From: JASGCL01 sp965203915
Lineage (GTDB): Bacteria; Pseudomonadota; Alphaproteobacteria; JASGCL01
NCBI GenBank assembly: GCA_965203915.1
Contig: OZ241918.1
Location: 248,001 to 312,000 of the forward strand
Length of the DNA stretch: 64,000 nucleotides
Direction: 5' to 3'
The first letter of the stretch is position 1. The number at the start of each line of letters is the position of its first letter. A program made the position numbers and the translations under genes. Shown here piece after piece: positions 8,462 through 17,252 of this stretch. The notes below the pieces were generated by a model, which worked only from the letters and a program-made list of their open reading frames with translations, had not been told where the DNA came from and searched no databases.

Positions 8462-10108
8462 TTAAGGTTGCAAATTGCTATCGCGGTTAAGAATAGTCAC
8501 CAATTCTTTGCTGGGGTAGCCATCGGCAATCATGCCATGGTCGTCCTGGTATTTTTGTATGGCTTGGCGGGTGCTGGGCCCCAACACGCCATCGGGCGTT
8601 TTGTCTTTAGCCAAATAATGAAGTTGTTGCAAATTCTTTTGGATAGCTATCATCTCATCCGTTTGCCAATCGGGGATATTGGGGTTGATAATGATAGGGG
8701 TGGTCAGGCGGCCGCTGATATAATCCGCCAATAAACCAACCGACAGAGCAAAGAAATTGGAGTTGTTCCATTTTTTAATGACAGAAAAATTATTTTCGGT
8801 CAAAAAAATCGGGCCTTGCGCCGACATGGGAATAACCACGGTGGCTTGATAGAAAAAATGGTCGGGGATAAGATTATCGTTGCTGTCCTTGACCCCCAAT
8901 GTCCGCCAATAATGGAATGAACGAATAGTTTTATCATTGATATCGCGATAGGGGAAACCGCTGGGCAGGGTCACAACCTGTCCCCAATGGTTTTTTTGAT
9001 CCCACCCCAATTGCGATACAAAATTGGCGGTCGAAAAAATAATATCGGCAGGGGTATGCCACAGGTCGCGCACCCCGTCGCCGTCGCCGTCGACCGCATA
9101 TTGCAAATATGTTGACGGCATGAATTGCACCTGGCCCATCGCGCCCGCCCACGAACTTAAAAAACCCGACCGCACAAAGGAAGCATCAAAATGATTCTTG
9201 TCAATAATTTTTAACGCCGAAATTAATTCGTTGGTAAAAAATTCGCGGCGTCGCCCTTCAAAAGCCAAAGTCGCCAGGGTTAAAACGCTGGGCGATCGCC
9301 CCATGTTTTCACCAAAGGTGCTTTCCAAAGCCCAAAATGCCAAAATAATTTCGCGTGGCACGCCATATTTTTTTTCTGCGGCTTCTAACAAATCTTTATG
9401 TTTGACAGCATAATCCTTGGCGCGGGCGATACGTTCGGGCGTTACCGTGCGACTAAAATAAGTGCGAAAGCTTAAAATAAATTCGCCCTGCGCCCTATCC
9501 TTGGCGATGCTCGCCGCCAAGGGGGTTTTTAAGGTGAGCAGGTATTTGTCGATGGTGGCCTGCTCTACCCCTTCCTTACGCGCGCGCAACCCCGTCGAAT
9601 GTAAAAATTCGGCGAAGGAGGCCGTGGCTGGTGCTTTGGTTTCAGCATTGGCCGCGACGGGGGTTTGTGAATTTTGTGGTTGGCTGGTGGCGGGCTTTGA
9701 GCTTGGATTATCGGTTGGATTGTCCGAGGTTGATGGTTTAACCAAGGGGGTGACAAGGGGTGTGACAAGGGGCGCCACAAGTGGCGTGGTAGAGGACGGA
9801 GCGGGTTTAGTCTTAGCCGAAGGTTCGGTTTTTTTCTTGCTGGGTGAAACGGTTTTTTTTGCTGGCGCGGCGGGTTGCTTTTTTATTTTTTTCTTTTTTG
9901 CATCGGGGTCGGCTTGCTTCGGCTTATCTGATGTTGCTGGGTTGGCATTTTGCGCCATGATGGCGATGGGCGCGGTATTTATTTTTGGTTGAGAATAATT
10001 GCTGTCGTCATGCCCATTGGTTATGGTGTCGGCCTGCGCATCCATGGTGGCAATGGTCAGCGTGCTGGCAAGGATTATTTTTTGACCGACAGAGAATATC
10101 TTGCGCAT
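8462..10108 (-). CDS. Lytic murein transglycosylase (MltB/SLT_2 family) with peptidoglycan-binding domain
   Basis: A periplasmic enzyme cleaving the MurNAc-GlcNAc bond with 1,6-anhydro product. An N-terminal signal peptide (residues 1-27, ending DAQA) is followed by about 130 residues of Pro/Lys/Thr-rich linker, including a repeated TPLV motif. The SLT_2 domain follows, with the catalytic glutamate in FWALESTFGENMGRSPS and the family block GAMGQVQFMPSTYLQYAVDG. A C-terminal PG_binding_1 domain (QKNLQQLHYLAKDKTPDGVL) ends the 548-residue protein. The linker is long for the family. It sits between pyrC and tyrS on the same strand. Confidence 0.9.
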   Translation of the reverse strand: MRKIFSVGQKIILASTLTIATMDAQADTITNGHDDSNYSQPKINTAPIAIMAQNANPATSDKPKQADPDAKKKKIKKQPAAPAKKTVSPSKKKTEPSAKTKPAPSSTTPLVAPLVTPLVTPLVKPSTSDNPTDNPSSKPATSQPQNSQTPVAANAETKAPATASFAEFLHSTGLRARKEGVEQATIDKYLLTLKTPLAASIAKDRAQGEFILSFRTYFSRTVTPERIARAKDYAVKHKDLLEAAEKKYGVPREIILAFWALESTFGENMGRSPSVLTLATLAFEGRRREFFTNELISALKIIDKNHFDASFVRSGFLSSWAGAMGQVQFMPSTYLQYAVDGDGDGVRDLWHTPADIIFSTANFVSQLGWDQKNHWGQVVTLPSGFPYRDINDKTIRSFHYWRTLGVKDSNDNLIPDHFFYQATVVIPMSAQGPIFLTENNFSVIKKWNNSNFFALSVGLLADYISGRLTTPIIINPNIPDWQTDEMIAIQKNLQQLHYLAKDKTPDGVLGPSTRQAIQKYQDDHGMIADGYPSKELVTILNRDSNLQP

Positions 10109-10176
10109 GATATTTGTATATTAAGAAAGAAAGAAATAATAATCAAAGTGAAGGGCAGCTTATTTGTTAGCAGATA

Positions 10177-11310
10177 TTATGCCAAGCGGATAGCTTTTAT
10201 CGGCAAAACCTCGCCCGCCATGAATGGCACAACCCCCACGGGGCTGTTGGCAATATTGATAATATCGGGCACTTGCCATTCTTGCTGCGTGATGGCAATT
10301 TTTCCGCGCGGTGTAGTCGTAGAATTTGCGCCCTTGTTAAGGGCAAAAAAATCAGCACCATGGTGGCATAAAAATTTTTCCAAGGCCGATGTTTTGTTGG
10401 CTTCTTGAAAAGCAAGGTAGTAGGCCTCCACCGCCACGGGGGCGGAAAAAATCCCCGCGCAACCGCAACTTGATTCTTTTTTATCGCGGGCGTGCGGCGC
10501 GCTGTCGGTGCCGCCATAAACACGTGGGAATCCGCTGGTTGCCAATTCCAATAATGCTTCGCGGTCGGCGGCGCGTTTGGCAACGGGCAAACAATAATGG
10601 TGCGGGTTTAATCCCGCAACCGATGCGCCGCCACTTTTTTTATAAAACATGGCATTGCGGTCGATTAACAAATGGTGGGCGGTGATGCTGGCCCCGACAT
10701 GATTGCCCGCGGCGCGTAAGAAATTGACGGCATGGCGGGTGGTGATATGCTCCATCGATATTTTTAAGGCGGGAAATTTTTCTAATAACCAAGTCAACGC
10801 CCCTTCGATAAAAACCTTCTCGCGGTCAAAAATATCGATAGGCCTGTTGTCTTTATCGCGGCCCACCGCTTCACCATGGATAAGCAGTGGAATTCTTGCC
10901 TGCTCTATGGCTTGCAAAACGGGCGTCATGGCAACCATATCGTCAATGCCTTGTTCGCTGTTGGTGGTGGCACCCTTGGGATAATATTTGATGGCAAAGA
11001 ATTTTTTGGCGTTATAATCGGCGATGATTTGTTCGGGGTTCATGCTGGCGTGCAAATACAATGTCATCAGGGGTGTGAAATCCTGCCTCTCTTGCCCTTG
11101 GGTCAGGTTTTGCTCGATAATAGCCTTATAATCCTGCGCCATGTCGCCGCTGGTAATGGGCGGGATAAGGTTGGGCATGATGGTAGCCCGCCCAAAAATA
11201 TTGGCAGAAAAAGATAAAATGGAGGATAACATATCGCCCGATATGCCATTTTGCCTAAGATGCAGGTGGAAATCATCGGGGCGGGGCAGGGTTAGAAGAA
11301 CGCGGGGCAT
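10177..11310 (-). CDS. pyrC: Dihydroorotase (type II, PyrC)
   Basis: Catalyses ring closure of carbamoyl-aspartate to dihydroorotate in pyrimidine synthesis. The metal site HxH is at the N-terminus (LPRPDDFHLHLRQ, residues 8-20). The carboxylated-lysine region is AIKYYPKGATTNSEQG, the next histidines lie in LLIHGEAV and SMEHITT, and the final aspartate is in YGGTDSAPHAR. The 377-residue length and the GCAGIFSAPVAVEAYYLAF block fit the E. coli-type enzyme. Downstream is the transglycosylase gene, 68 bases away. Confidence 0.96.
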   Translation of the reverse strand: MPRVLLTLPRPDDFHLHLRQNGISGDMLSSILSFSANIFGRATIMPNLIPPITSGDMAQDYKAIIEQNLTQGQERQDFTPLMTLYLHASMNPEQIIADYNAKKFFAIKYYPKGATTNSEQGIDDMVAMTPVLQAIEQARIPLLIHGEAVGRDKDNRPIDIFDREKVFIEGALTWLLEKFPALKISMEHITTRHAVNFLRAAGNHVGASITAHHLLIDRNAMFYKKSGGASVAGLNPHHYCLPVAKRAADREALLELATSGFPRVYGGTDSAPHARDKKESSCGCAGIFSAPVAVEAYYLAFQEANKTSALEKFLCHHGADFFALNKGANSTTTPRGKIAITQQEWQVPDIINIANSPVGVVPFMAGEVLPIKAIRLA

Positions 11311-11380
11311 ATATTATAATACCTAATACTGGTCATAGCCGATAATCGTGGCAACAGCAACGGGGGGCAATATTATTTAC

Positions 11381-11477
11381 CCTACCGCTTCGCTGCTCGA
11401 GGGCGGTATTATTCGCCCTATCGCTGACGCTACTTGAGGGCGGTATTATTCGCCCTATCGCTGACGCTACTTGAGGG
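11381..11477. repeat. Three short palindromic elements in tandem
   Basis: Copies of the CCCTAxCGCT...GAGGG element at 11381-11403, 11416-11440 and 11453-11477. The last two are identical over a 37-base period that includes the intervening GGCGGTATTATTCG. Each copy has short inverted ends (CCCT/AGGG). The same element recurs at 11753, 40365, 43277, 43406 and 45571. Confidence 0.85.
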
Positions 11478-11504
11478 CGGTAGCCTTACCAACATCTTGC
11501 TTGC

Positions 11505-11697
11505 GCCTATTTTCTCTCTAACCGTCATCCCCAAAAATTTTTTTTCAATATTTTTTCCTGATAGGAAAAAATAAATATATCTAAAAATTTATCGGGGAAC
11601 CATTCCCAGGCCTCGTTGGATTACATAAAAAAAGGTTGAGCGGGCTTTCAAGGATGACGGGTAGAGAGGTGGGGGCGAGATATTGATAAAATAGGCG
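11505..11697. repeat. Miniature inverted-repeat-like element
   Basis: CGCCTATTTT at 11505-11514 is the exact reverse complement of 11688-11697. Inside it CTCTCTAACCGTCATCC (11514-11530) matches the reverse complement of 11651-11667 with one mismatch. In the centre is a 9-bp hairpin TTTTTTCCT/AGGAAAAAA around 11551-11571. The core is non-coding, which resembles a MITE. No flanking target duplication was identified by eye. Confidence 0.65.
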
Positions 11698-11752
11698 CGG
11701 GTATACTTAAGCCAATTCAAAAAAATGACGGCACCAACGCCTATATTTTGAC

Positions 11753-11775
11753 CTACCGCTTCGCTGCTTGAGGGT
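11753..11775. repeat. Single palindromic element copy
   Basis: CCTACCGCTTCGCTGCTTGAGGG, one more copy of the short element seen at 11381, standing alone between pyrC and tRNA-Leu. Confidence 0.75.
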
Positions 11776-11913
11776 GGGGCGCAAGCAAGGTTTTGGTTTT
11801 AATAGTTGCAGGTGAAGTATGGTGCTTGCAATTCATCACGGCTTTGCCGCGATGAACAATATAAAGCTAGTTGGGGTCACGAACACCGCGTGAGCGGTTT
11901 TCGTAAATAATTG

Positions 11914-12000
11914 TGGTGCGGGCGGAGGGAATTGAACCCACACTCTCCAAAGAGAACTAGATTTTGAGTCTAGCGCGTCTACCAGTTCCGCCACGCCCGC
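11914..12000 (-). tRNA. tRNA-Leu (CAA)
   Basis: The reverse complement gives acceptor GCGGGCG/CGCCCGC, anticodon stem with loop CTCAAAA (anticodon CAA), a long variable arm (TTCTCTTTGGAGAGT) as in class II tRNAs, T arm GGGTTCAATTCCC, and encoded CCA at 11914-11916. It reads leucine UUG codons. The 87-base length is normal for tRNA-Leu. Confidence 0.95.
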
Positions 12001-12085
12001 CGAAAAACAACGCCGTAAATATGCTCACAGGTTGTAGGTCGAATTAAATAAGCCAAAGGCATAAGAAAATCAAGCGATAAAAAAC

Positions 12086-12114
12086 TTGCCTGCTTGCACG
12101 ATTTTCTTTATAAT
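12086..12114 (+). promoter_or_regulatory. Sigma-70-type promoter for the HD-domain gene
   Basis: TTGCCT (12086-12091), 17-base spacer, TATAAT (12109-12114). Transcription from about 12121 would give a leader near 127 bases that holds an ATCATTTG/CAAATGAT hairpin at 12150-12189. Confidence 0.6.
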
Positions 12115-12247
12115 CAATTTGTTATAGTGATAAAATACCAAGCAGGCTTATCATTTGCCAGCGGCTGTAAACAGCAAATGCCAAATGATGAAAAGTAATA
12201 AACAAAAGGACACATAAGGGACTTCGCGGACATATAAGGTGGCGGGA

Positions 12248-12958
12248 ATGACAACAAATAGGGCAACAAAAATAAGCGATAACGGTCATGATGGCCGCAC
12301 CGTATCCTTCACCCAAATGAAGGATGGCACAAAACAAGATTATGAAATGCTTCGCCAATTCGAAGCACCACATAATGCCTTGACCGCCGACCGCATATTG
12401 CGCGAATTAAAAATGGCGCAAGACGAAACGTTCCATGGTTATAAAATAACGCGGCTTGACCATGCCTTGCAATCGGCAACGCGGGCGGTGCGCGATGGCG
12501 CTGACGATGATTGGGTGGTGGCGGCCCTCATCCACGATATTGGCGATGGTTTGGCGCCCCAAAATCACGACCGTTTTGCCGCCGAAATACTCCGCCCCTT
12601 CGTGCGTGAAGAAGTGGCCTGGACGGTTGAACACCATGGTGCCTTTCAAATGGTTTACTACGCGCACCATTACGACGGTTGGAATCAATACGAACGCGAA
12701 AAATACAAAGATAGTATTTACTACCAAACTTGCGTTGATTTTTGTGAAAGATGGGATCAGGCATCGTTTGACCCTGATTATACCTCGGAATCGTTGGATT
12801 ATTTTGAAGGGGCGGTGCGTCGCGTTTTTGCGCGCAAAGCCTACGACAAAGACATTATCCAGGAAGGGACTGTTTTGGGTTTATCGCCAAAACAAAAAAC
12901 CATTCAGCAAAATCATTTATATAGGATAAACCAAAATGAAAAGACAGTTACGGACTAA
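12248..12958 (+). CDS. HD-domain metal-dependent protein
   Basis: A 236-residue soluble protein with an HD fold: first histidine in LDHALQSATRA, the HD pair in ALIHDIGDGLAPQNHDRF, further histidines in VEHHGAFQMVYYAHHYDGW and a late aspartate in VDFCERWD. This could be a phosphohydrolase, but the HD plus HHGxFQ arrangement also recalls the diiron HD oxygenases (PhnZ and inositol-oxygenase relatives). The ATG at 12248 is preferred over the GTG at 12239 because AAGG lies about nine bases upstream. Its last 23 bases overlap the next gene. Confidence 0.75.
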   Translation: MTTNRATKISDNGHDGRTVSFTQMKDGTKQDYEMLRQFEAPHNALTADRILRELKMAQDETFHGYKITRLDHALQSATRAVRDGADDDWVVAALIHDIGDGLAPQNHDRFAAEILRPFVREEVAWTVEHHGAFQMVYYAHHYDGWNQYEREKYKDSIYYQTCVDFCERWDQASFDPDYTSESLDYFEGAVRRVFARKAYDKDIIQEGTVLGLSPKQKTIQQNHLYRINQNEKTVTD

Positions 12959-13856
12959 TATTGTAAACACCACCACTGCACGCGCTTTTATATTATTCAC
13001 CAGTTCTTTGTTAACAACCCAGCTAGCCTGGGCACAGGAATCGCAACCACAGCAGCAACAACAACAATTGCAACCACAGCAACAATTGCAGCAACCACAG
13101 CAGCAGGTTCAGCAACAGCAAGAACAGATCATCACCCAAACCAAAAAAACCGAGGATGGCAAAACATCTATCAGGGTGAAGATTAACATACCCAAGGATC
13201 AAGTCATTAGGACCAAGGTTCAAGGAACCGAGCAAGAAATTTCTAGGGAATATTACAATAGCAATTTTTTGTTTAACAAAATTAATGGAAAAATTTTTGT
13301 AACCGCGGGGGGTGGTTTTTTCTACCACCAAACCAACATCCAAACTTGGACAGGCTCAACCATCAGCTCCCTACAGACCGCTGGCTTTGCCTTTGGTGCG
13401 TCGACAGGTTATGAACATGCTTCGGGCTTTGGGGTTAGCATGGATTACCTTGGCTTTTACAAAACTTGGCGTCACCAATTGCTTGTTGCGGACGGCACAC
13501 CCAGGGAATTTACATTTGTTAATTGGTCGCATATTATAAGCCTTACCCCAACCTATAGACTAGGGTTTGGCATAACAAAATATATCGGCATGAAATTTGG
13601 TTTTGGTCTTGGGTTGATGATACCGAATTTGCAAGTGACGGCAAGCGACGTCAAAGAAAATTTTAAGGGTAGTATTGGCTGGGTTATGTTGCCCACCATA
13701 GCTATTGAATATGATAATGGTATTTTTCATAGCGACCTTACGGGTAAGTATATCTATGCTTTTAATGATATTACTTATGGCGGTAACGCTGGCAGCCGCA
13801 CCAAAGGGGGCGAAGTTGGGTTTTATGCGGGCGTCGGGCTTGGGTTGAATTTTTAA
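12936..13856 (+). CDS. Outer-membrane beta-barrel protein with Gln-rich N-terminus
   Basis: A signal peptide (residues 1-31, ending QLAWA) is followed by about 35 residues dominated by Gln and Pro. The rest has the alternating hydrophobic/aromatic pattern of an outer-membrane barrel and ends in GLGLNF, a terminal-Phe signal for BAM insertion. At 306 residues it is small enough for an 8-stranded OmpA/OmpW-like barrel plus linker. No substrate can be inferred. The start lies 23 bases inside the HD gene, so translation is probably coupled. The CAG/CAA tract at about 13045-13125 is a microsatellite and could vary in length. Confidence 0.72.
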   Translation: MKRQLRTNIVNTTTARAFILFTSSLLTTQLAWAQESQPQQQQQQLQPQQQLQQPQQQVQQQQEQIITQTKKTEDGKTSIRVKINIPKDQVIRTKVQGTEQEISREYYNSNFLFNKINGKIFVTAGGGFFYHQTNIQTWTGSTISSLQTAGFAFGASTGYEHASGFGVSMDYLGFYKTWRHQLLVADGTPREFTFVNWSHIISLTPTYRLGFGITKYIGMKFGFGLGLMIPNLQVTASDVKENFKGSIGWVMLPTIAIEYDNGIFHSDLTGKYIYAFNDITYGGNAGSRTKGGEVGFYAGVGLGLNF

Positions 13857-13931
13857 TCTTAGTCTTTTTGTAAGTATAGGTAATCCCCAACCAATATTTG
13901 TTAAATAAAATAATAAATATATTAAGTTCGC

Positions 13932-13961
13932 TTGACTCAAGTATTGTTATTTTGCTAGGGT
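13932..13961 (+). promoter_or_regulatory. Possible ald promoter
   Basis: TTGACT (13932-13937), 18-base spacer, TAGGGT (13956-13961), about 60 bases before the ald start. The -10 box is weak. Confidence 0.35.
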
Positions 13962-14023
13962 GCGATGCAACATAAATAATAATAAATTTTATATATAATA
14001 AAATACATTAGGGGAGAATTACC

Positions 14024-15136
14024 ATGCTCATCGGTTGTCCAAAAGAAATTAAAAACCATGAATATCGCGTTGGCATTACCGTGGGTAGTGCCGCCGAATA
14101 CATCCACCAAGGCCACCAAGTCATGATTGAAAAGGGCGCGGGTTTGGGCGTTGGTTACAGCGACGAAGAATACAAAGCGGTGGGTTGTCAAATCATTGCC
14201 ACGGCCGACGAAATTTTTCAAAAAGCCGACATGATAGTCAAGGTGAAAGAACCCCAAGCGGTTGAAACCAAAAAACTACGCAAAGGGCAGATCCTTTATA
14301 CCTACCTACATTTGGCGGCCGAGGAAACCTTGACCCGCGAATTGTTGGCATCGGGTTGCATCGGCATTGCCTATGAAACCGTGACCGATAGAAATAATCG
14401 TCTGCCCTTGCTCGCCCCGATGAGCGAGGTTGCGGGTCGCATGTCGATTCAAGTTGCAGCCCATTGTTTAGAAAAACGCCAAGGCGGCTCGGGCACTTTG
14501 CTCGGCGGCGTGTCGGGCGTGTTGCCCGCCAAGGTTACCGTTATCGGCGGCGGCGTGTCGGGCACGGCGGCGGCGCGTATGGCGCTTGGTTTGGGGGCGG
14601 ATGTTACTATTTTTGACCGCAGCGGCGAACGCCTTTCTTATCTTGATGATGTTTTTGGGCCGCGTTTAAAAACCGCCTATTCGACCAAGGGCGAATTGGA
14701 ATATGCCATAAAACATTCTGACGTGGTTATTGGCGCGGTGCTTATCCCTGGGGCGAAGGCTCCTAAATTGGTGACCAAGGCCATGTTGAAAACCATGCGC
14801 AAAGGTTCGGTGTTGGTGGATATTGCCATTGACCAGGGGGGTTGTTTTGAAACATCAAAACCAACTTCTCACCAAGATCCCATTTATGAAGTGGATGGTA
14901 TTATTCATTATTGCGTTACCAACATGCCAGGGGCGGTGGCAAGAACATCGGCCCATGCTTTGAACAACGCCACCTTGCCTTTTGGCTTGGCGATTGCAAA
15001 AAAAGGTTGGAAGCAAGCCTTAAAAGATGACAAACATCTTCTCAACGGGTTAAATGTTTGCGAAGGAAAAGTAACATACAAGGCGGTTGCCGACCAATTT
15101 GGTTTGCCCATGACCGACCCCATGTCAGTGTTATAA
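14024..15136 (+). CDS. ald: Alanine dehydrogenase
   Basis: NAD-dependent interconversion of L-alanine with pyruvate and ammonia. The N-terminus MLIGCPKEIKNHEYRVG, the substrate lysine in VKVKEPQ, the catalytic histidine in YLHLAAEE (near residue 95), the Rossmann motif VIGGGVSGTAAARMA, and VDIAIDQGGCFETSKPT are all diagnostic. The 370-residue length is exact for the family. A strong AGGGGAG precedes the ATG at 14024. The stop codon lies inside a 16-base tandem duplication. Confidence 0.97.
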   Translation: MLIGCPKEIKNHEYRVGITVGSAAEYIHQGHQVMIEKGAGLGVGYSDEEYKAVGCQIIATADEIFQKADMIVKVKEPQAVETKKLRKGQILYTYLHLAAEETLTRELLASGCIGIAYETVTDRNNRLPLLAPMSEVAGRMSIQVAAHCLEKRQGGSGTLLGGVSGVLPAKVTVIGGGVSGTAAARMALGLGADVTIFDRSGERLSYLDDVFGPRLKTAYSTKGELEYAIKHSDVVIGAVLIPGAKAPKLVTKAMLKTMRKGSVLVDIAIDQGGCFETSKPTSHQDPIYEVDGIIHYCVTNMPGAVARTSAHALNNATLPFGLAIAKKGWKQALKDDKHLLNGLNVCEGKVTYKAVADQFGLPMTDPMSVL

Positions 15137-15154
15137 TTTGTCAGTGTTATAATT
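15123..15154. repeat. 16-base tandem duplication across the ald stop
   Basis: TGTCAGTGTTATAATT occurs twice head to tail (15123-15138 and 15139-15154). The first copy encodes the last codons and stop of ald. Confidence 0.95.
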
Positions 15155-15173
15155 TTTGATTGATATAAAAAGC

Positions 15174-15845
15174 ATGACGAATCTTACGCCCGAACAAGTT
15201 ATCGATATTTCTAGGGCGCGTTATACTTGCAAATCTTTCGATAAAACAAAAAAAATCTCGGCTGATAAAATTGCGGCCTTGAAGGCGGTGATGAAGAATG
15301 CACCGTCGTCGGTGAATTCTCAACCATGGCATGTTGTGATTGCCAGCAGTGAAGAAGCCAAACAAAACGTGGCGCAGGCCACGGCGGGTGATAATTCTTA
15401 CAACACACAAAAATTGCTGGATTGTTCGCATGTGGTGGTTTTTTGTCGCCATGTACATTTGGGCGATGACCATTTGCAAGCCGTGCTGGATAAGGAAGAT
15501 AAAGATGGTCGCTACCCCAAGCCCGAAGGGCGCGCGGGAATGGATAAGGGGCGGCGTTTTTATGTCGGCCTGCACCATAATGAATTACACGATTCATCCC
15601 GGTGGATGGAAAAACAAATTTATTTGTCCTTTGGCATGTTGTTGGAATCGGCCATGAGCATGGGAATCGATTCTTGCGCAATGGAAGGGTTCGACCCGAA
15701 AAAAATGGATGAAGTGTTGGGTTTAAAAGCCAAGGGCTTGGCGTCGGTGGTGGTGGTCGCGCTTGGCTATCGCGCCGAGGGTGACTTCAACGCCAAATTA
15801 CCAAAATCGCGCCTTGGCGATGATAAGATATTTACCGAATTGTAA
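15174..15845 (+). CDS. NAD(P)H-dependent nitroreductase family protein
   Basis: An FMN-dependent oxidoreductase of the NfsB/nitroreductase type. FMN-binding residues are visible in ISRARYTCKSFDKTKKI (Arg/Ser/Lys cluster), NAPSSVNSQPWH (the SSxNxQPW motif) and the C-terminal VVVVALGYRAEGDFNAKLPKS block. The length of 223 residues from the ATG at 15174 is normal; a TTG at 15156 would add six residues. It follows ald by 37 bases and may be co-transcribed. A bidirectional terminator follows. Confidence 0.88.
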   Translation: MTNLTPEQVIDISRARYTCKSFDKTKKISADKIAALKAVMKNAPSSVNSQPWHVVIASSEEAKQNVAQATAGDNSYNTQKLLDCSHVVVFCRHVHLGDDHLQAVLDKEDKDGRYPKPEGRAGMDKGRRFYVGLHHNELHDSSRWMEKQIYLSFGMLLESAMSMGIDSCAMEGFDPKKMDEVLGLKAKGLASVVVVALGYRAEGDFNAKLPKSRLGDDKIFTEL

Positions 15846-15849
15846 ATAA

Positions 15850-15890
15850 AAAAATACCCGCTGACAATTTCTTGCCAAGCGGGTATTTTA
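15850..15890. terminator. Bidirectional rho-independent terminator
   Basis: A perfect 9-bp stem ATACCCGCT (15854-15862) / AGCGGGTAT (15878-15886) with a run of A before and T after. It lies between the convergent nitroreductase and PotD-like genes and can serve both. Confidence 0.85.
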
Positions 15891-15960
15891 AAATGATTTT
15901 TTTGCTTAAAAAGTAAATATTTTTACTCCAAGCTCAAAAAAATTATTGTGTCTTTGACAC

Positions 15961-17046
15961 TTATTGTCCTGATTTAATTTTGTTAAATTCCTCAGAAAAT
16001 AAGGCCCTCAGGTCATCGCGCAACGGGGTTTGAAACACCTCGCGCTTGGCAACGGCACCAACCGCCATATTCTTCTTGATGAAGAGTTTGGGGTCAACGG
16101 CCTTCATGCCAACCATGTTGGAATGGCCATAACCAAAAATGTCAACCAAAGCTGCCGCCGATTCTTTCGAAATAACCGCATTCAGGAAGTCATAGATTTG
16201 GTCAGGATTGGCTTTGGCCGACTTGGGTATCATGTAACCGCAAGCATAGCCCGTGAAGCCTTCCTTCATGCCAAAGGCAAATTTCACATTCACCCCTTCG
16301 GCTTGCAAGCTGGTTGGCGCATCGTTCCATGACCATGCCACCAACACTTCGCCATTTTTCATCGATTGTGCCAGGGTGGCGGTATCGCCCCAATAGAATT
16401 TTACATTCTTATGGGCGGCGCGCAAGAAATCCATAGCTTTTTTAAACTTGGGATCGTTGGCGTCCTTGATATCGTTCCAATCTTTCACCCCAGCGGCGAC
16501 AAGTCCTAACTCCACCCAATCGGCCATGTTATCAGCTATTGATACCTTGCCTTTGTATTTTGGGTTGGTGAAGATGCTTAACGAAGCGATGTCAGACGCT
16601 GGAACTTTGTCAGCATTATAAGCCAAGGAGGTTTGACCATTGTCATAGGGTATAGCCCACACCTTACCATCGACAACAAACCCTGACATGTTTTTCAAAC
16701 GCGGCTCAAGGTCTTTGTAGTTGGGGAGGCGGCTAACGTCAATCGGCTGCACCAAGTCTTGGCTGCGCCAGCTGTTCATGGCGTAGGCGCAAGGATGCAC
16801 CAGGTCGGCACGAAAGCCAGTTTTTAATTTTGACTTGGCTTCTTCCTCGTCTTGATAGAAGGCAAATTTTGGTTTGCCGCCATATTTTTTGACATAATCG
16901 CCAAAAAGCGACGGGTCATCATAGCTCGCCCAATCATAAACAAACAGGTCGCTTGCCTTGGGGGCCGCCAACACTGTTTTGCTGGGCAAGATAGTTAACA
17001 AAGAACCAGCAACCAACGCCAGCCCTAATAACAGTTTCTTTTTCAT
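15961..17046 (-). CDS. PotD-like spermidine/putrescine-type periplasmic binding protein (orphan)
   Basis: A solute-binding protein of the polyamine ABC-transporter class. The signal peptide covers residues 1-27 (KKKLLLGLALVAGSLLTILP, cut after VLA). The mature part has the PotD/PotF features FVYDWASYDDP, VHPCAYAMNSWRSQDLVQPI, IPYDNGQTSLAYN and LVAWSWNDAP. No ATPase or permease genes adjoin it, which is unusual. It is divergent from a copper amine oxidase gene, suggesting capture and oxidation of an amine, but that is inference. The 361-residue length is typical. Confidence 0.85.
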   Translation of the reverse strand: MKKKLLLGLALVAGSLLTILPSKTVLAAPKASDLFVYDWASYDDPSLFGDYVKKYGGKPKFAFYQDEEEAKSKLKTGFRADLVHPCAYAMNSWRSQDLVQPIDVSRLPNYKDLEPRLKNMSGFVVDGKVWAIPYDNGQTSLAYNADKVPASDIASLSIFTNPKYKGKVSIADNMADWVELGLVAAGVKDWNDIKDANDPKFKKAMDFLRAAHKNVKFYWGDTATLAQSMKNGEVLVAWSWNDAPTSLQAEGVNVKFAFGMKEGFTGYACGYMIPKSAKANPDQIYDFLNAVISKESAAALVDIFGYGHSNMVGMKAVDPKLFIKKNMAVGAVAKREVFQTPLRDDLRALFSEEFNKIKSGQ

Positions 17047-17191
17047 TGTTTTTTCCTTATTTTTTAATATTATTTTTAAGGGGTTTATTTGTGCAAGAAT
17101 CTAGGCTCTTTTTTTGACACCCGCAAGTAAATAATTAATTAAAATAACGGGGCAAGTGTATATTATATATTGTTTTTTTATATTATCTTAC

Positions 17192-17220
17192 TTGTTTTAC
17201 TTCATACTGCATGTTAAAGT
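17192..17220 (+). promoter_or_regulatory. Possible promoter of the amine oxidase gene
   Basis: TTGTTT (17192-17197), 17-base spacer, TAAAGT (17215-17220), in the divergent region between the binding-protein gene and the oxidase. The oxidase start at 17253 has AGAGGGA upstream. Confidence 0.4.
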
Positions 17221-17252
17221 CGTAAAAATTTTAATAACAAGAGGGACAAAAA

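Noticed and set aside
11381..11477. Possible CRISPR array
   Set aside because: The repeats are short with imperfect palindromic ends, only two units share a period, and their spacer is itself repeated. No cas genes are near.
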